Positions 12,201 to 22,669 of a stretch of DNA of 64,000 bases are shown here, piece after piece; position 1 is the stretch's first letter; each line of letters begins with the position of its first letter. Position numbers and translations under genes: made by a program. The notes beneath the pieces are model-generated. The model made no database searches, had not been told where the DNA came from, and saw only the letters and a program-made list of their open reading frames with translations. The stretch comes from Hofstenia miamia. Its lineage: Eukaryota > Xenacoelomorpha > Acoela. The stretch covers positions 1,103,565 through 1,167,564 of the forward strand of contig SCFE01000057.1 of the NCBI GenBank assembly GCA_004352715.1, written 5' to 3'.

Positions 12201-13600
12201 AGCAAGAATTTTGTTTTATTTTACAATATTTTTTAAAATTTTGATCTGCACACATTTATCATAATGTTGTTTGATTGATTTGGAAAAAAAATCAAGTCAT
12301 CTATCTCATAAATGACTACATTGTCTACATTCAGCTATTTTAAGATAAATTTCCACCTTCTAATGGCAATTTGGAATATACATCTATAATTATATTAGTT
12401 GCCAACAGACTATATGGCAATAAAATTAATATTTTGGTTTTGGTCATGATTGAAAAAAATTAGAGGGATTTTGATATCTTATAGTGAGATTAAGACTAAA
12501 TAGCTGAAACATAATCATTTCACACATGTATTACTCTATTGCAAAAGATTAAATGTAAAAATATTAATTATTGCAAAAACTAGAAGAGGCTAACTCTTGC
12601 AGTGTATCTAAACAGGCATGCATACTATCACTAATCAAAGGCTACTTTCCATCTCATTTGCATGAATTTGAATGAATTTTGTGATCAGCCAGGTATTTCT
12701 TGATGGTGTTAATGAAATTTTGAAACTATTAATTTTAATGGAATATATATAATATCAATCCGAAATTGCTTCAGAATTAAAAATTTGAGACTACCATTGT
12801 TAGCTAAGATCCAACTTTTGAAATAAAAACATTTTACAATCCTTAGTTTCTATATAATTCAAATGTCTTACCTTTGAAAATATTATTCTGTAAATTAAAG
12901 GTAGCGTTTTCATTGCGTATTTATTGGCTTATGTGAAGTATAAGCATAAGTTATTGTTAATTATGTATTTTTCAATAATAGAAAAATATGACAAAATTTT
13001 AAAAGAACTTAATTATTTGCAATAAAGAAGTATTTTTAGCTGACTTGTCTCTTTACTGAGTTGAAGAAGGAAGCTTCCCAAATTTATTGCTTCCCATATT
13101 TGATTCATTCCGGCGACGATGAAATTACTGTTACACACTTAAGCCTTAGGATGATCGCTTGACGAAACAATTACCCAACTTGACATTATATAATGTCCAC
13201 ATTATTCGAAACGCATTTTTATTGCTGCAAATGCTTTGTCAGTAATTCAGTTTTTACTTTACACAGATTTGCTCCGTTCACATGCAACCAGGTTTGAATT
13301 GAGATTGGAAAGAAAATGACAGCAATTACTGAGATATTTATAAAACTTATAGGCATGATAGTCACTTAATAGGTTTATCATTTATTTGCAAAATTTTGGA
13401 TAGCATTTGGCATCGATTTCGGTGTAGCAAAGATCTCTTTTCAAAGGATTTAAGGAATATAAATTAGTAGAGAATATATTCTGATTATTACTCCTTAATT
13501 TAGAGCATGACATATAATATATACATCATATATATTTTTCATTATTTTCGCAATAGTTGGATTAGTAATTATTTTTTAACTTTTTTGTTGAATTATAATA
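6300..13600. other. AT-rich intergenic DNA, no gene recognised
   Basis: About 7.3 kb with only short chance frames (the longest are 74 codons at 8663-8887, minus, and 63 codons at 7324-7515, plus), none with a domain, signal peptide or consistent splice context. It contains a short (TA)n at 7868-7886, preceded by a GC-richer stretch with ACCGCGGTATCGGTA (7844-7858), and a solitary hAT-like terminus at 11342-11399. Confidence 0.6.
11342..11399 (-). mobile_element. Solitary hAT-type transposon end
   Basis: Read on the minus strand from 11399, the sequence starts CAGTGGCGTCCAACCC and then has a run of seven Gs. This is the style of many hAT and hAT-MITE termini (CAGTGGCG followed by a G-rich stretch). 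I found no partner end within several kb, so it is probably a truncated copy. Confidence 0.45.
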
Positions 13601-13603
13601 TCA

Positions 13604-13674
13604 TTAATATATATATATATATAATGAAAAAACAGTGATAATTTTATTTGAAAGTACTTTAGTACGTACTGTAC
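13604..13674 (-). repeat. Terminal fragment of a Penelope-like element (direct repeat of 16234-16304)
   Basis: These 71 bp, a TA tract followed by ATAATGAAAAAACAGTGATA and onward to GTACGTACTGTAC, are identical to 16234-16304. There the same sequence forms the 3' end of a minus-strand Penelope-like remnant. Here it runs into a 23-N gap (13675-13697), so the rest of the copy is missing. Confidence 0.65.
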
Positions 13675-13728
13675 NNNNNNNNNNNNNNNNNNNNNNNTAT
13701 ATATATATATACAAATATAAACGTTTCG

Positions 13729-14756
13729 ACTATATTATAGTGATAGTCAGCTTACAAATTGCGGTAAAAAAATAATTTTCAATATACCACACTAAAAGTT
13801 AATTATAATACATACACAAACAATTTTATTTCATTTCTTCCCAAATTGAATTGCTTATTTAAAATTGAAAATATCAAATTGAAGAATGAAAAAAATTTAA
13901 TCAACTTTTTAGATGTTACCATAAGAAATTGATAGTGATTTTACTTCTGAAGTATAAATTAAGAAAACAAATACAGGCCTTTCAATGCCATTCGTCTCTT
14001 ATTGTCCAATAAAGTTTAAAATCGATACTGTAAAGTGTTTATGTGAAAGATTTATAAAGATTTTATCGAATTTTGAATTACCGACAAGAAGCCTGGATGT
14101 GTTATTTTCCGAGAAAACAGATATACTAATAAAATGCTACAAGATTTAACATCAAATTGCTTAAATTCAAATTATATAATCGATGAGATAAACAAAACTC
14201 AAACAATTATAAAAAGATTGTATATTGGAAATTACCAGACGTTGAAACTAAGCAGCTTTTTATTAAGAAAAAGATCAAGATTATCAATAGAAGATTAACA
14301 TCATCCAAAATTAGACCTGTTTTTACATCTTTACAAACTAATAAATTATGTAAAACCAAAGATCGAATCCCAGAATGCTTAGTTTCATCCATCATCTACA
14401 AATATTCTTTGTGATAGCTGTAGCAAGCTATCCATTGGTGAAACTAAACGACATTTTGGCATTTGAATTAAAGAACATCTAAACAGCCACCTAGAATCGA
14501 AATATGCAACCACCATCACGAATTGAAGAAAACAAATTTCAAAATAGCCATGAAAACTACCCAAGCTAAGCTTTGTGAGGCACTAATTATAAAACAACAT
14601 TATAAAGAAACCATCTTAAGTAAGCAATGCAATTTGAGAAAAAATGAAATAAAATTTTTTTAGTGTATGTAATATAATTATTTTATAGTGTAGTATATTG
14701 TAAATTATTATTCTTTTTAAAGCAATTTATAAACTGACAATGACTATAATATAGTC
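13729..14756 (+). pseudogene. Penelope-like retroelement remnant with GIY-YIG endonuclease
   Basis: Penelope-like elements encode a reverse transcriptase fused to a C-terminal GIY-YIG endonuclease. Plus-strand pieces seen here are: NFLDVTIRN near 13905 (end of the RT palm); MPFVSYCPIKFKIDTVK-like sequence near 13986-14035 (the RT thumb/linker of the family); an LPDVETKQLFIKKKI segment from 14231; and, from about 14385, the GIY-YIG part with SCSKLSIGETKRHFGI then IKEHL. Many stops and shifts interrupt it. About 24-bp inverted repeats built on GACTATATTATAGT flank the coding part (13729-13751 and 14733-14756), with TA tracts outside, a layout common in Penelope-like elements. The RT N-terminal half is absent. 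It is a dead copy. Confidence 0.75.
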
Positions 14757-14803
14757 AAAACATTTTTATTTCAGTTAAAATATGAATCTCAGTAAATTAT
14801 CAT

Positions 14804-14808
<5 letters not shown>

Positions 14809-14835
<27 letters not shown>

Positions 14836-15044
14836 NNNNNNNNNNNNNNNNNNNNNNNNNNNNNNNNNNNNNNNNNNNNNNNNNNNNNNNNNNNNNNNNN
14901 NNNNNNNNNNNNNNNNNNNNNNNNNNNNNNNNNNNNNNNNNNNNNNNNNNNNNNNNNNNNNNNNNNNNNNNNNNNNNNNNNNNNNNNNNNNNNNNNNNNN
15001 NNNNNNNNNNNNNNNNNNNNNNNNNNNNNNNNNNNNNNNNNNNN

Positions 15045-15075
<31 letters not shown>
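14809..15075. repeat. (TA)n tract interrupted by a 209-N gap
   Basis: TA repeats at 14809-14835 and 15045-15075 bracket 14836-15044 (N). The array was probably too long to assemble. It lies just outside the right inverted repeat of the Penelope-like remnant. Confidence 0.9.
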
Positions 15076-15078
<3 letters not shown>

Positions 15079-16233
15079 TAAAATGTTGGCAATTGGATTA
15101 AAATTACTTAATGTAGAATATGATTCTAATATCTTAGGGGGAAAGCACCTCTCACACCCTTCAAAATAAGAAGGTTTATAATTTTTAATTTAAGGTAGCA
15201 AGATCATCTTAAAGTTTAAGACTGTCTTGATTGAGAAATTTTATCAATATTAAAAGAGTTGGATCAAATATGCAATATTATTGAAATCATTTTTCATTGT
15301 TAAAATACACAACCCTGTTGACTATTTTATAATTGATCAAGACATTGATCATCTACGAAAAGTATACTGTGGATAATTATAACCTTGTATTTAAGTATAT
15401 AGAGCCAATTATCATTGTTCTTAAATTGACTGATTACCTACAGTAAACTTACCATAGTGAATCGAGGACATGAAACTTATAGCTGAGTTCAATAAAAAAG
15501 GAAATTCAATTAATGTTTGACTGCACTCAACATTGACCATGCAAATGTATTATTAAAGAAAAAAAATTTTCTTTGAGATCAACGAAATTTTCAAAAAATG
15601 ATTATTGAAAATGGATGTCAACAATTTATTCACGGGGTATTTGAGAAAAATAATTATAGAGAGGAAAAGAAAAGACTAAAATAGTTGATATTAAAGTAAG
15701 CTTCTTCCTGGCATTGACTTAAAGAAGTCAAACACTATACTCATGGTTGTCTCTGGCAAAGACAGTGAGAACTTCTCAGAATACCAAAGCTTACATCCAC
15801 AATAGGGTGAATGCAAGCTGAAGCTGATATTTAGTTACTTAGAGAATTAGTACACCTTCAATCACAGACAATACTAGCAATGGAACTTTTGAAATCATAC
15901 AAAACCAAATTAGGAGACACCTTCTTTTTCTTGTGTGAGGAAACCACATTTTGGAACTATTAATTCTATCTGTATTTGATCAATTTTTTCATGATCTGGT
16001 CAGCATTGGGATTTCTTAGACCAGTGCTAAGCAGTTCAATGTCATTGGATGGCTATATATGACAAAAGAAGACGTAATTCTCATAAGTCTTCTATTGTGA
16101 TAGGTTTCAGAAGATATTTTCAGGAATCAAAGCTGTTCTACATTTTTAACTGCGTCAGATGTTATATATATATATATATATATAAGCAGCATTCAAAACT
16201 TTTTCTTTCAAATATATAAATTTTTACGTCAAG
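15076..16233. other. No gene recognised
   Basis: AT-rich sequence with short broken frames only. A TA tract lies at 16162-16184. Given both neighbours, decayed retroelement sequence is possible, but no motif is firm enough to call. Confidence 0.5.
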
Positions 16234-16630
16234 TTAATATATATATATATATAATGAAAAAACAGTGATAATTTTATTTGAAAGTACTTTAGTACGTACT
16301 GTACCATCATTAGTCAAAAACAAAATTTTAATGGTGGTAAAAACATAAATTTACAAATCATTAATCAAAATCAAAATAAACTAATGTAAATGAAGAACTT
16401 GATGACATTTTGTTTTTAAATTATATTTCTCTTCCTTCATATAAATTGATTTTGAGATCTTGCTGCATTTGTGTTTCATTAAAATATTAAAGTCGGATAT
16501 TGATGCTTTATGTATTGAGTGCATATAAATTTCAGATTGCAAGTGTCCATATAGATGTTCTTGAATTTATGTTTTCAAATGCCTTTTAGTTTCACTAATG
16601 TTGAAAAAATAAACGTTTCTCTCTATCCCA
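16234..16630 (-). pseudogene. Penelope-like element 3' part (GIY-YIG C-terminus)
   Basis: On the minus strand from about 16620, the frame reads ISETKRHLKT, a stop, then IQEHLYGHLQSEI, the conserved C-terminal half of the GIY-YIG endonuclease of Penelope-like elements. Compare SIGETKRHFGI at 14430 on the other strand. About 300 bp of non-coding tail follow and end in the 71-bp terminal sequence (16304-16234) and a TA tract. It is truncated upstream and has an in-frame stop. It is a second copy, in opposite orientation to 13729-14756. Confidence 0.7.
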
Positions 16631-16719
16631 AACAATATTATTCCCCAGAGGTCTATTCTTTTAGCTTTATAGTATATTGCACACAAATAGTTAAGTGAAG
16701 TTAATAAAATGGATATAAG

Positions 16720-16900
16720 AATTTTTATGCATAATTTCAGACAAGCATTTGATATGATTTTCAAACGCATCCTTCTTGAAACATTAAAATATATAGGTGT
16801 TAATTCATTTATATGCGATTGATACCATATTTTCTGTATCAATAAAACAACAAAACAAATTATGGGGGAGTACCACAAGGAATTTTCTGATTGATTAAGT
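16720..16900 (+). pseudogene. LINE reverse-transcriptase relic
   Basis: The plus strand encodes FRQAFDMIFKRILLETLKYIG (16737-16800), a decayed copy of the DFSKAFDxxxHxxLLxKLxxxG block of LINE reverse transcriptases. Shortly after, in another frame, comes GGVPQGIF (about 16862-16887), the GVPQGS block. Motif order and spacing fit a LINE RT. Nothing recognisable precedes or follows, so only about 180 bp survive. Confidence 0.6.
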
Positions 16901-19163
16901 TAAAAATAGGACATATGATGCAAGAACGGCTCTACATCTTAATACATGATTTCGCCTATAAAACAAAAAATTTTTCAATAGTTTTGCTTCGATGCAATTA
17001 AAAAATAGACACAGAACATAGTGTTTTTTACTTTTCATGTTCTCTCAGCCTAAAGTACAGAACAGGCTTGTTCTTAAACTATGAGACCAGACAGAAGCAT
17101 TCGAGACCATCTGCAAATTTATGTGTCTCATCTTACATGCAAAAATATAGCCATTTTTGAGAATTCTCATCAACAAGTGATGTATCTCTTGTGTGCATCC
17201 GATTTCCAAGTACCAGCATTGAATAAACAGTAAAAAATATAATCAAAGAGTGTGATTGTTGGAACCAATTTATTTCAACTTTTATCCCCACAATCAATGC
17301 TTCTTAGTATTTGAAGCCCTTTCAAATTATTAATACTAACGAAGTTAACCTCTATTGATAACCTTAAAACAGGGTAAATTTAAGTGAAACAAAAATTTCA
17401 TGACCTTAATTGCATTTTAAAGAAATTAATGTATCAATAACTATATAAAAACAATTAATATGTTCTAAATTGCTTCAATTGTATACTAGACTAAATGAAG
17501 TTGATAAAAACAAAGAAAATTTCACCCACACGAATTTCCTACAGATTTAGTTAGAGTTTATATTCTTGCTTTAATAATAAATTTGCTAATTATATACATA
17601 ATTTAGTTAGCATACTGAGCATAGCATCAGTTATAGCGTAAAGAATAGACTAGTAATACCTTTACTTGTAGAAATATTATATATAAGTTTAAACTGCAGC
17701 ATATGTAATGAGATTCAATTTCAAAATGTATATTACATTGTTTTAAAACTCCTGGTCTTCATTTTCTTATTGCCAAATATAATATAGTTACAATATGGTT
17801 GACGCCACAGAAAATGATTCGGCAAAAAAATACATTGGCAATATTACAAACATAGATAGCTCAATATAGCCTATTCTGAATGGATTACCTCTTACACTAA
17901 ACATTTATCGACAATTATTGATCCTTAAATGTAATATCCACGTTTGTCTACATTTAAAATATAATACTAAAACACATTTGGAAATTTTAAAAATCAAATT
18001 ACATCAGTATAAAACAAGTACTTTCAAGAACTAAATACTAATAATTAATGAAGTGATTTTTCTTATTGTTGTTGTACTGCAAGCAAAAATTCACTTGTCA
18101 GAAAATGCCAATATGGAACTGCAACAAAAGCGTAAAAAGCACAATGCACAATTCAAGGGAAAATGTATACAAAAAATTATAGCTACAATACATTTAAAGG
18201 TTTTTTCAAGTTGCTGCTACTTAAGTCAACTAGAATTCATTGCCTGACAATTCTGAGAGCAATAATGCGAGCAAATGTCATCTCTAATTTATTGTTTAAA
18301 CACATAGTTTTCTTATATACCTAAGTATAATGACACATTATTCCAATTCTCAATTAAGTGATATTACTATTATTTCTTAAAAAATCGAATTTTTTAAAAT
18401 AATTTCTATTAAATTTTCTACGTTGATGTAGCTTTTAGTGGCTTAGTCTACAAAATCAAACTGTAGAATGCAAAGAAATTATTTACCTCATCATATTTAG
18501 TAGCTGCAAAAATTTCTCTTTGGACAACAAATTTTGATTTCTGATAATTATCTATAACTTAACCCTTCCCTAAAAAATCTAAATTTTAGCTCTTTGAAAT
18601 TCGTGATATGGCTGCACTTTTCTGGCTTGTACTTTCAAATTTGAAGTTATTTTACCATCCATTCTGTTACTATAAAACTTTTGTGAAGAATATATTCAAA
18701 ATTTTGATAACGCAATGTAGTGCTTGCCTGTTTTACATGAAATTAGTTTTTAATTCCAATTTTGATATTGTATGTTTGTTGTTAATAAAGAGCCTCGCAG
18801 GAATACATTAACTAGGCTTGTTAAATCAAAATGGATCAAGAAATTTAACCTGTTGAAAAAGTCCAAAGCCTCAAAAAACACAATTTTTTGCTAACTATCA
18901 TTGAAAATGATGATGTTATCAGCGTACTGATGACCTCATCACTTATCTAATGTCTGATTTTGTAGAGGAAGGATTGTCTTCTTAGTGTTGTGCAAAGCTT
19001 CATTGAAAAATCTTTTGCACAAAAAATTTTTATTGGGGAAGCCTCACCACAATAAATTCAATAGAAAAATTTATCTGTGGCAAATAGGTTTAATGGCCTA
19101 GAAGGAACGTATTTCAATAAATTCTTAATTATTTCTTAACATTCGACATTGAGTGTGTGAGCA
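16901..19163. other. AT-rich intergenic DNA, no gene recognised
   Basis: Short frames only (64 codons at 18053, 67 codons at 18608), without domains. No inverted-repeat element was noticed. Confidence 0.55.
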
Positions 19164-20769
19164 AGAAATATTTCATTTATTAAAGCAAAATTTACAAAAC
19201 AGTTTTTCACAATTTGAATTGGCATATAATAAGTGCATTTAAAAATATATCTGAATTGAAGACTGAATAAATTACGAGTGGCATTCCCTAGATTTTCTTA
19301 CTCCAGTCAAACAGGATGTACAGGTATTTAAAAGCTATAGGATGTTGATAAATATTTTAATAAAATTTGATGTTTTTGATCAAATTAGGCATCTGGAAAG
19401 CACATGCCAGAGTACTCTGATATTGCATTATTGCATTCCCTAAAATGAATAAATTATCAAAATTATAAATATTATTGCAAATTCAAAATTAATCAGATCA
19501 TTGGTATCACTATTTTGAGAAAAAACCTCCAGAGAATTTTTAGTGGACAAGTGATTGAACGCTTCAATTGCATATGTATCTGTATCTTATAGATGGAAAT
19601 GAAAATAAAATTGAATATGCTGATGAAAATATAAGTTGATAAACTTATGATCATAATTTATTATTACTTAAAGTACTACAGCTTGCTTGTGAACAAGATT
19701 ATGATGCTAAAATACATCCAAAATTTCAGCTTAGTCAATATGTTAAAACGTTGTGCAAAATTCATTTGATAATTTAAAAGTGAACTGTAATATAAATATT
19801 CTTAGATACATATGCAACATATAACTCTATATCATGATAACTACAAACAGATATCTGTAAATTATCACGCAGATACCTCATTATCTATTACTTATCTGGA
19901 ATTCAACAACTTCAGTTGAAAAATTCATTAAACTGAAGAGCAAAGAATGAGGAGATATAAACACAATTTANAGAAATATTTCATTTATTAAAGCAAAATT
20001 TAAAAATCAGTTTTTCACAATTTGAATTGGCATATAATAAGTGCATTTAAAAATATATCTGAATTGAAGCCTGAATAAATTACGAGTGGCATTCCCTAGA
20101 TTTTCTTACTCCAGTCAAACAGGATGACAGGTATTTAAAAGCTATAGGAAGTTGATAAATATTTTAATAAAATTTGATGTTTTTGATCAAATTAGGCATC
20201 TGGAAAGCACATGCCAGAGTACTCTGATATTGCATTATTGCATTCCCTAAAATGAATAAATTATCAAAATTATAAATATTATTGCAAATTCAAAATTAAT
20301 CAGATCATTGGTATCACTATTTTGAGAAAAAACCTCCAGAGAATTTTTAGTGGACAAGTGATTGAACGCTTCAATTGCATATGTATCTGTATCTTATAGA
20401 TGCAAATGAAAATAAAATTGAATATGCTGATGAAAATATAAGTTTAAAAACTTATGATCATAATTTATTATCACTTAAAGCTTGCTTGTGAACAAGATTA
20501 TGAGGCTAAAATACATCCAAAATTTCAGCTTAGTCAATATGTTAAAACGTTGTGCAAAATTCAATTGATAATTTAAAAGTGAACTGTAATATAAATATTC
20601 TTAGATACATATGCAACATATAACTCTATATCATGATAACTACAAACAGATATCTGTAAATTATCACGCAGATACCTCATTATCTATTACTTATCTGGAA
20701 TTCAACAACTTCAGTTGAAAAATTCATTAAACTGAAGAGCAAAGAATGAGGAGATATAAACACAATTTA
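19164..20769. repeat. ~0.8 kb tandem direct duplication joined at a single N
   Basis: Copy 1 is 19164-19970 and copy 2 is 19972-20769, with one N at 19971. Both start AGAAATATTTCATTTATTAA and end GATATAAACACAATTTA. They differ by a few substitutions and small indels; for example, about 10 bp near 19670-19680 are missing from copy 2. No open frame, terminal inverted repeat or retroelement motif is seen. It is most simply two haplotypes laid end to end by the assembler; a true segmental duplication is the alternative. Confidence 0.9.
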
Positions 20770-22320
20770 TAAAAATAGACGAAAGAAACACAAACTAAAT
20801 TGATAAATAATATTTTCATAATTTGAAAGTTTGCGAACCACTGTCAAGTTGCTGTATTAATAATGAATGTCATTCATTCCTCATACATACATCTTCAACT
20901 TTATTTATGGCTATATTTTGAGTGCTAAATAATTGACAAACTAGGAAAATAACCTAAACAAAGGTTTTCATCAAGGTTTGTCTTTTGTCAGTCGTCAATT
21001 TTCTAAGATGATATAGAAGTCATGATTTGAACTCCCTGCTGCGCCATTTTTAAATGCCTCAAATGACTAAAACCGAAAATTATTTATATCTCGTAATTCA
21101 AAATCGTCGTATTTTTATTGATAGTATTGGCTAAAATTCTGAACCCTTACGATTATTCACACAATTATCAATTCTGTATTGGGTATGAGACGAGCTTCAC
21201 CGGTACACTAATTATTAAATTTTGACCAAGGAGAATCTCGAAAGAAAGTTGCTAAGAAATAGGTTGAAAATTTTCCAAGCCCGAAAATTCACATCAAACA
21301 CACTTAAACTTAAAGCCATAACAAAGATGCATTGCTTTGATCGCATGAGGTGATTATGTGAGAATATTTGGAAAAATGAGCATTCTGTGAATGAAATATT
21401 CAAAGGCCAAGCATTGAATTTACATATAGATTTAATTAATTAGCGCCACAAAGAGATAACTAATTAGGCTAAATTTCATTTGGAGCATTGGATTGCACAC
21501 GAAACTAGTAGATCATGAATCTGTTAGATATCATAGTGCTAGGTGATTTAATTAATAATTTTCTATATTTTTTTTCTATCGTGGTATATCTCAAGCATTT
21601 TCATTGATTTTTCATATTCATTTTAAAATTTTGATTTTTTTACTGCATATGTTCTTTTTTATTGCCTGTATTTCCATTAATCAATATTTCATATTCTTCA
21701 GTTTACATGTTGAGATTTACTTTTGTTAGAATATACCATAAAGTAGTAATATAGAATAAAGCGAGATCTTTTTCAAATTAAAAACAATTGACCAATGACT
21801 ACATATATTCAAATTTGCAAATTTCTTTGACTTTACATAACCATTATGAAAAACTGCTTCAAATAAGAATTTTTATTTATTATAATTGCTCCAATTTGTA
21901 TGCAAATTTAAAATGATTTTAAGAATATAACGCAAACCATGGGAGATTTAAAGGCGTTATATGTAACATTTTTGAGAGCTTTGCAACAATCTTCAAAAAG
22001 AGTTAATTGATTTTCTAATTTCCTAAATGATGTTGAAACTATAGTTGTACAGTATATATTCAAATGGGATTCTGCTTATATACCTTATGAATTTCTTATC
22101 CAATTAATTATTGTGAAATAATTTAAAATGCATTGGAAAGTTTTCTCTAATAAATGTACATAAACTCAATAATGACAGTTTTATTATTTGCTTAAGAATA
22201 AGTTATTAAAGAAAAATTATGCTCCAATAAGAGCTAGCAGAAAAATGGTTTGATTTGATTGGTTAGTTTTTCCGAAACTGGAATACTTCTGAGGCTTATT
22301 AATTTCATTCATTTTTGAAA
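20770..22320. other. AT-rich DNA upstream of the peptide gene, no gene recognised
   Basis: No conserved frame. It must hold the promoter of the gene at 22321 and any untranslated exon, but no TATA box or splice site stands out above the AT-rich background. Confidence 0.5.
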
Positions 22321-22551
22321 ATGATTTTTGCATGCCGTCTTTACATATGCTGCTGTCTTCTCATTCTCTTAGTACAGTCAACTGCAATTTTCGATAAGAG
22401 ATTTTCTCAACTCACTCCGAACATGTATAGACCGGGAAAATTTTGCGCAACAGTTGGTACAGTTTGTCATTGGCAGCGACGTCCTTGCTGTCCACCTTTT
22501 CGCTGTGACAAGCATTACAAATATGGTAATGGACTTTGTGTCCGTTATTAA
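22321..22551 (+). CDS. Small secreted six-cysteine peptide precursor (inhibitor cystine knot type)
   Basis: Encodes a 76-residue precursor. I chose the ATG at 22321; the in-frame TTG two codons earlier is not a start. Residues 1-22 form a strongly hydrophobic signal peptide with an alanine at the likely cleavage site. A short acidic-basic stretch with a Lys-Arg pair at 26-27 could be a propeptide cleavage site. The mature part has six cysteines at 42, 49, 56, 57, 62 and 73, spaced C-6-C-6-CC-4-C-10-C, the classic inhibitor cystine knot framework. The surface is basic and the chain ends shortly after the last cysteine. The family includes spider and assassin-bug toxins, cone-snail peptides and arthropod antimicrobial or chitin-binding peptides, so venom, defence and signalling roles are all possible and cannot be separated here. 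It is intact, in one exon, with ATTAAA at 22663-22668 as a possible poly(A) signal. Confidence 0.75.
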   Translation: MIFACRLYICCCLLILLVQSTAIFDKRFSQLTPNMYRPGKFCATVGTVCHWQRRPCCPPFRCDKHYKYGNGLCVRY

Positions 22552-22669
22552 CTTCATCAAACACTTTCGTCGGAGCTCGCAAGTACTTTGCTGTAATCCC
22601 AGTTACCGGCAACCTTTAGTTTTGGAGTTAATTTTGTTCTATTCAAATGTAAATATTCTTTGATTAAAA

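Noticed and set aside
22378-22663. Three other frames overlapping the peptide gene
   Set aside because: They lack a signal peptide and ordered cysteines; they are shadows of the 22321-22551 frame.
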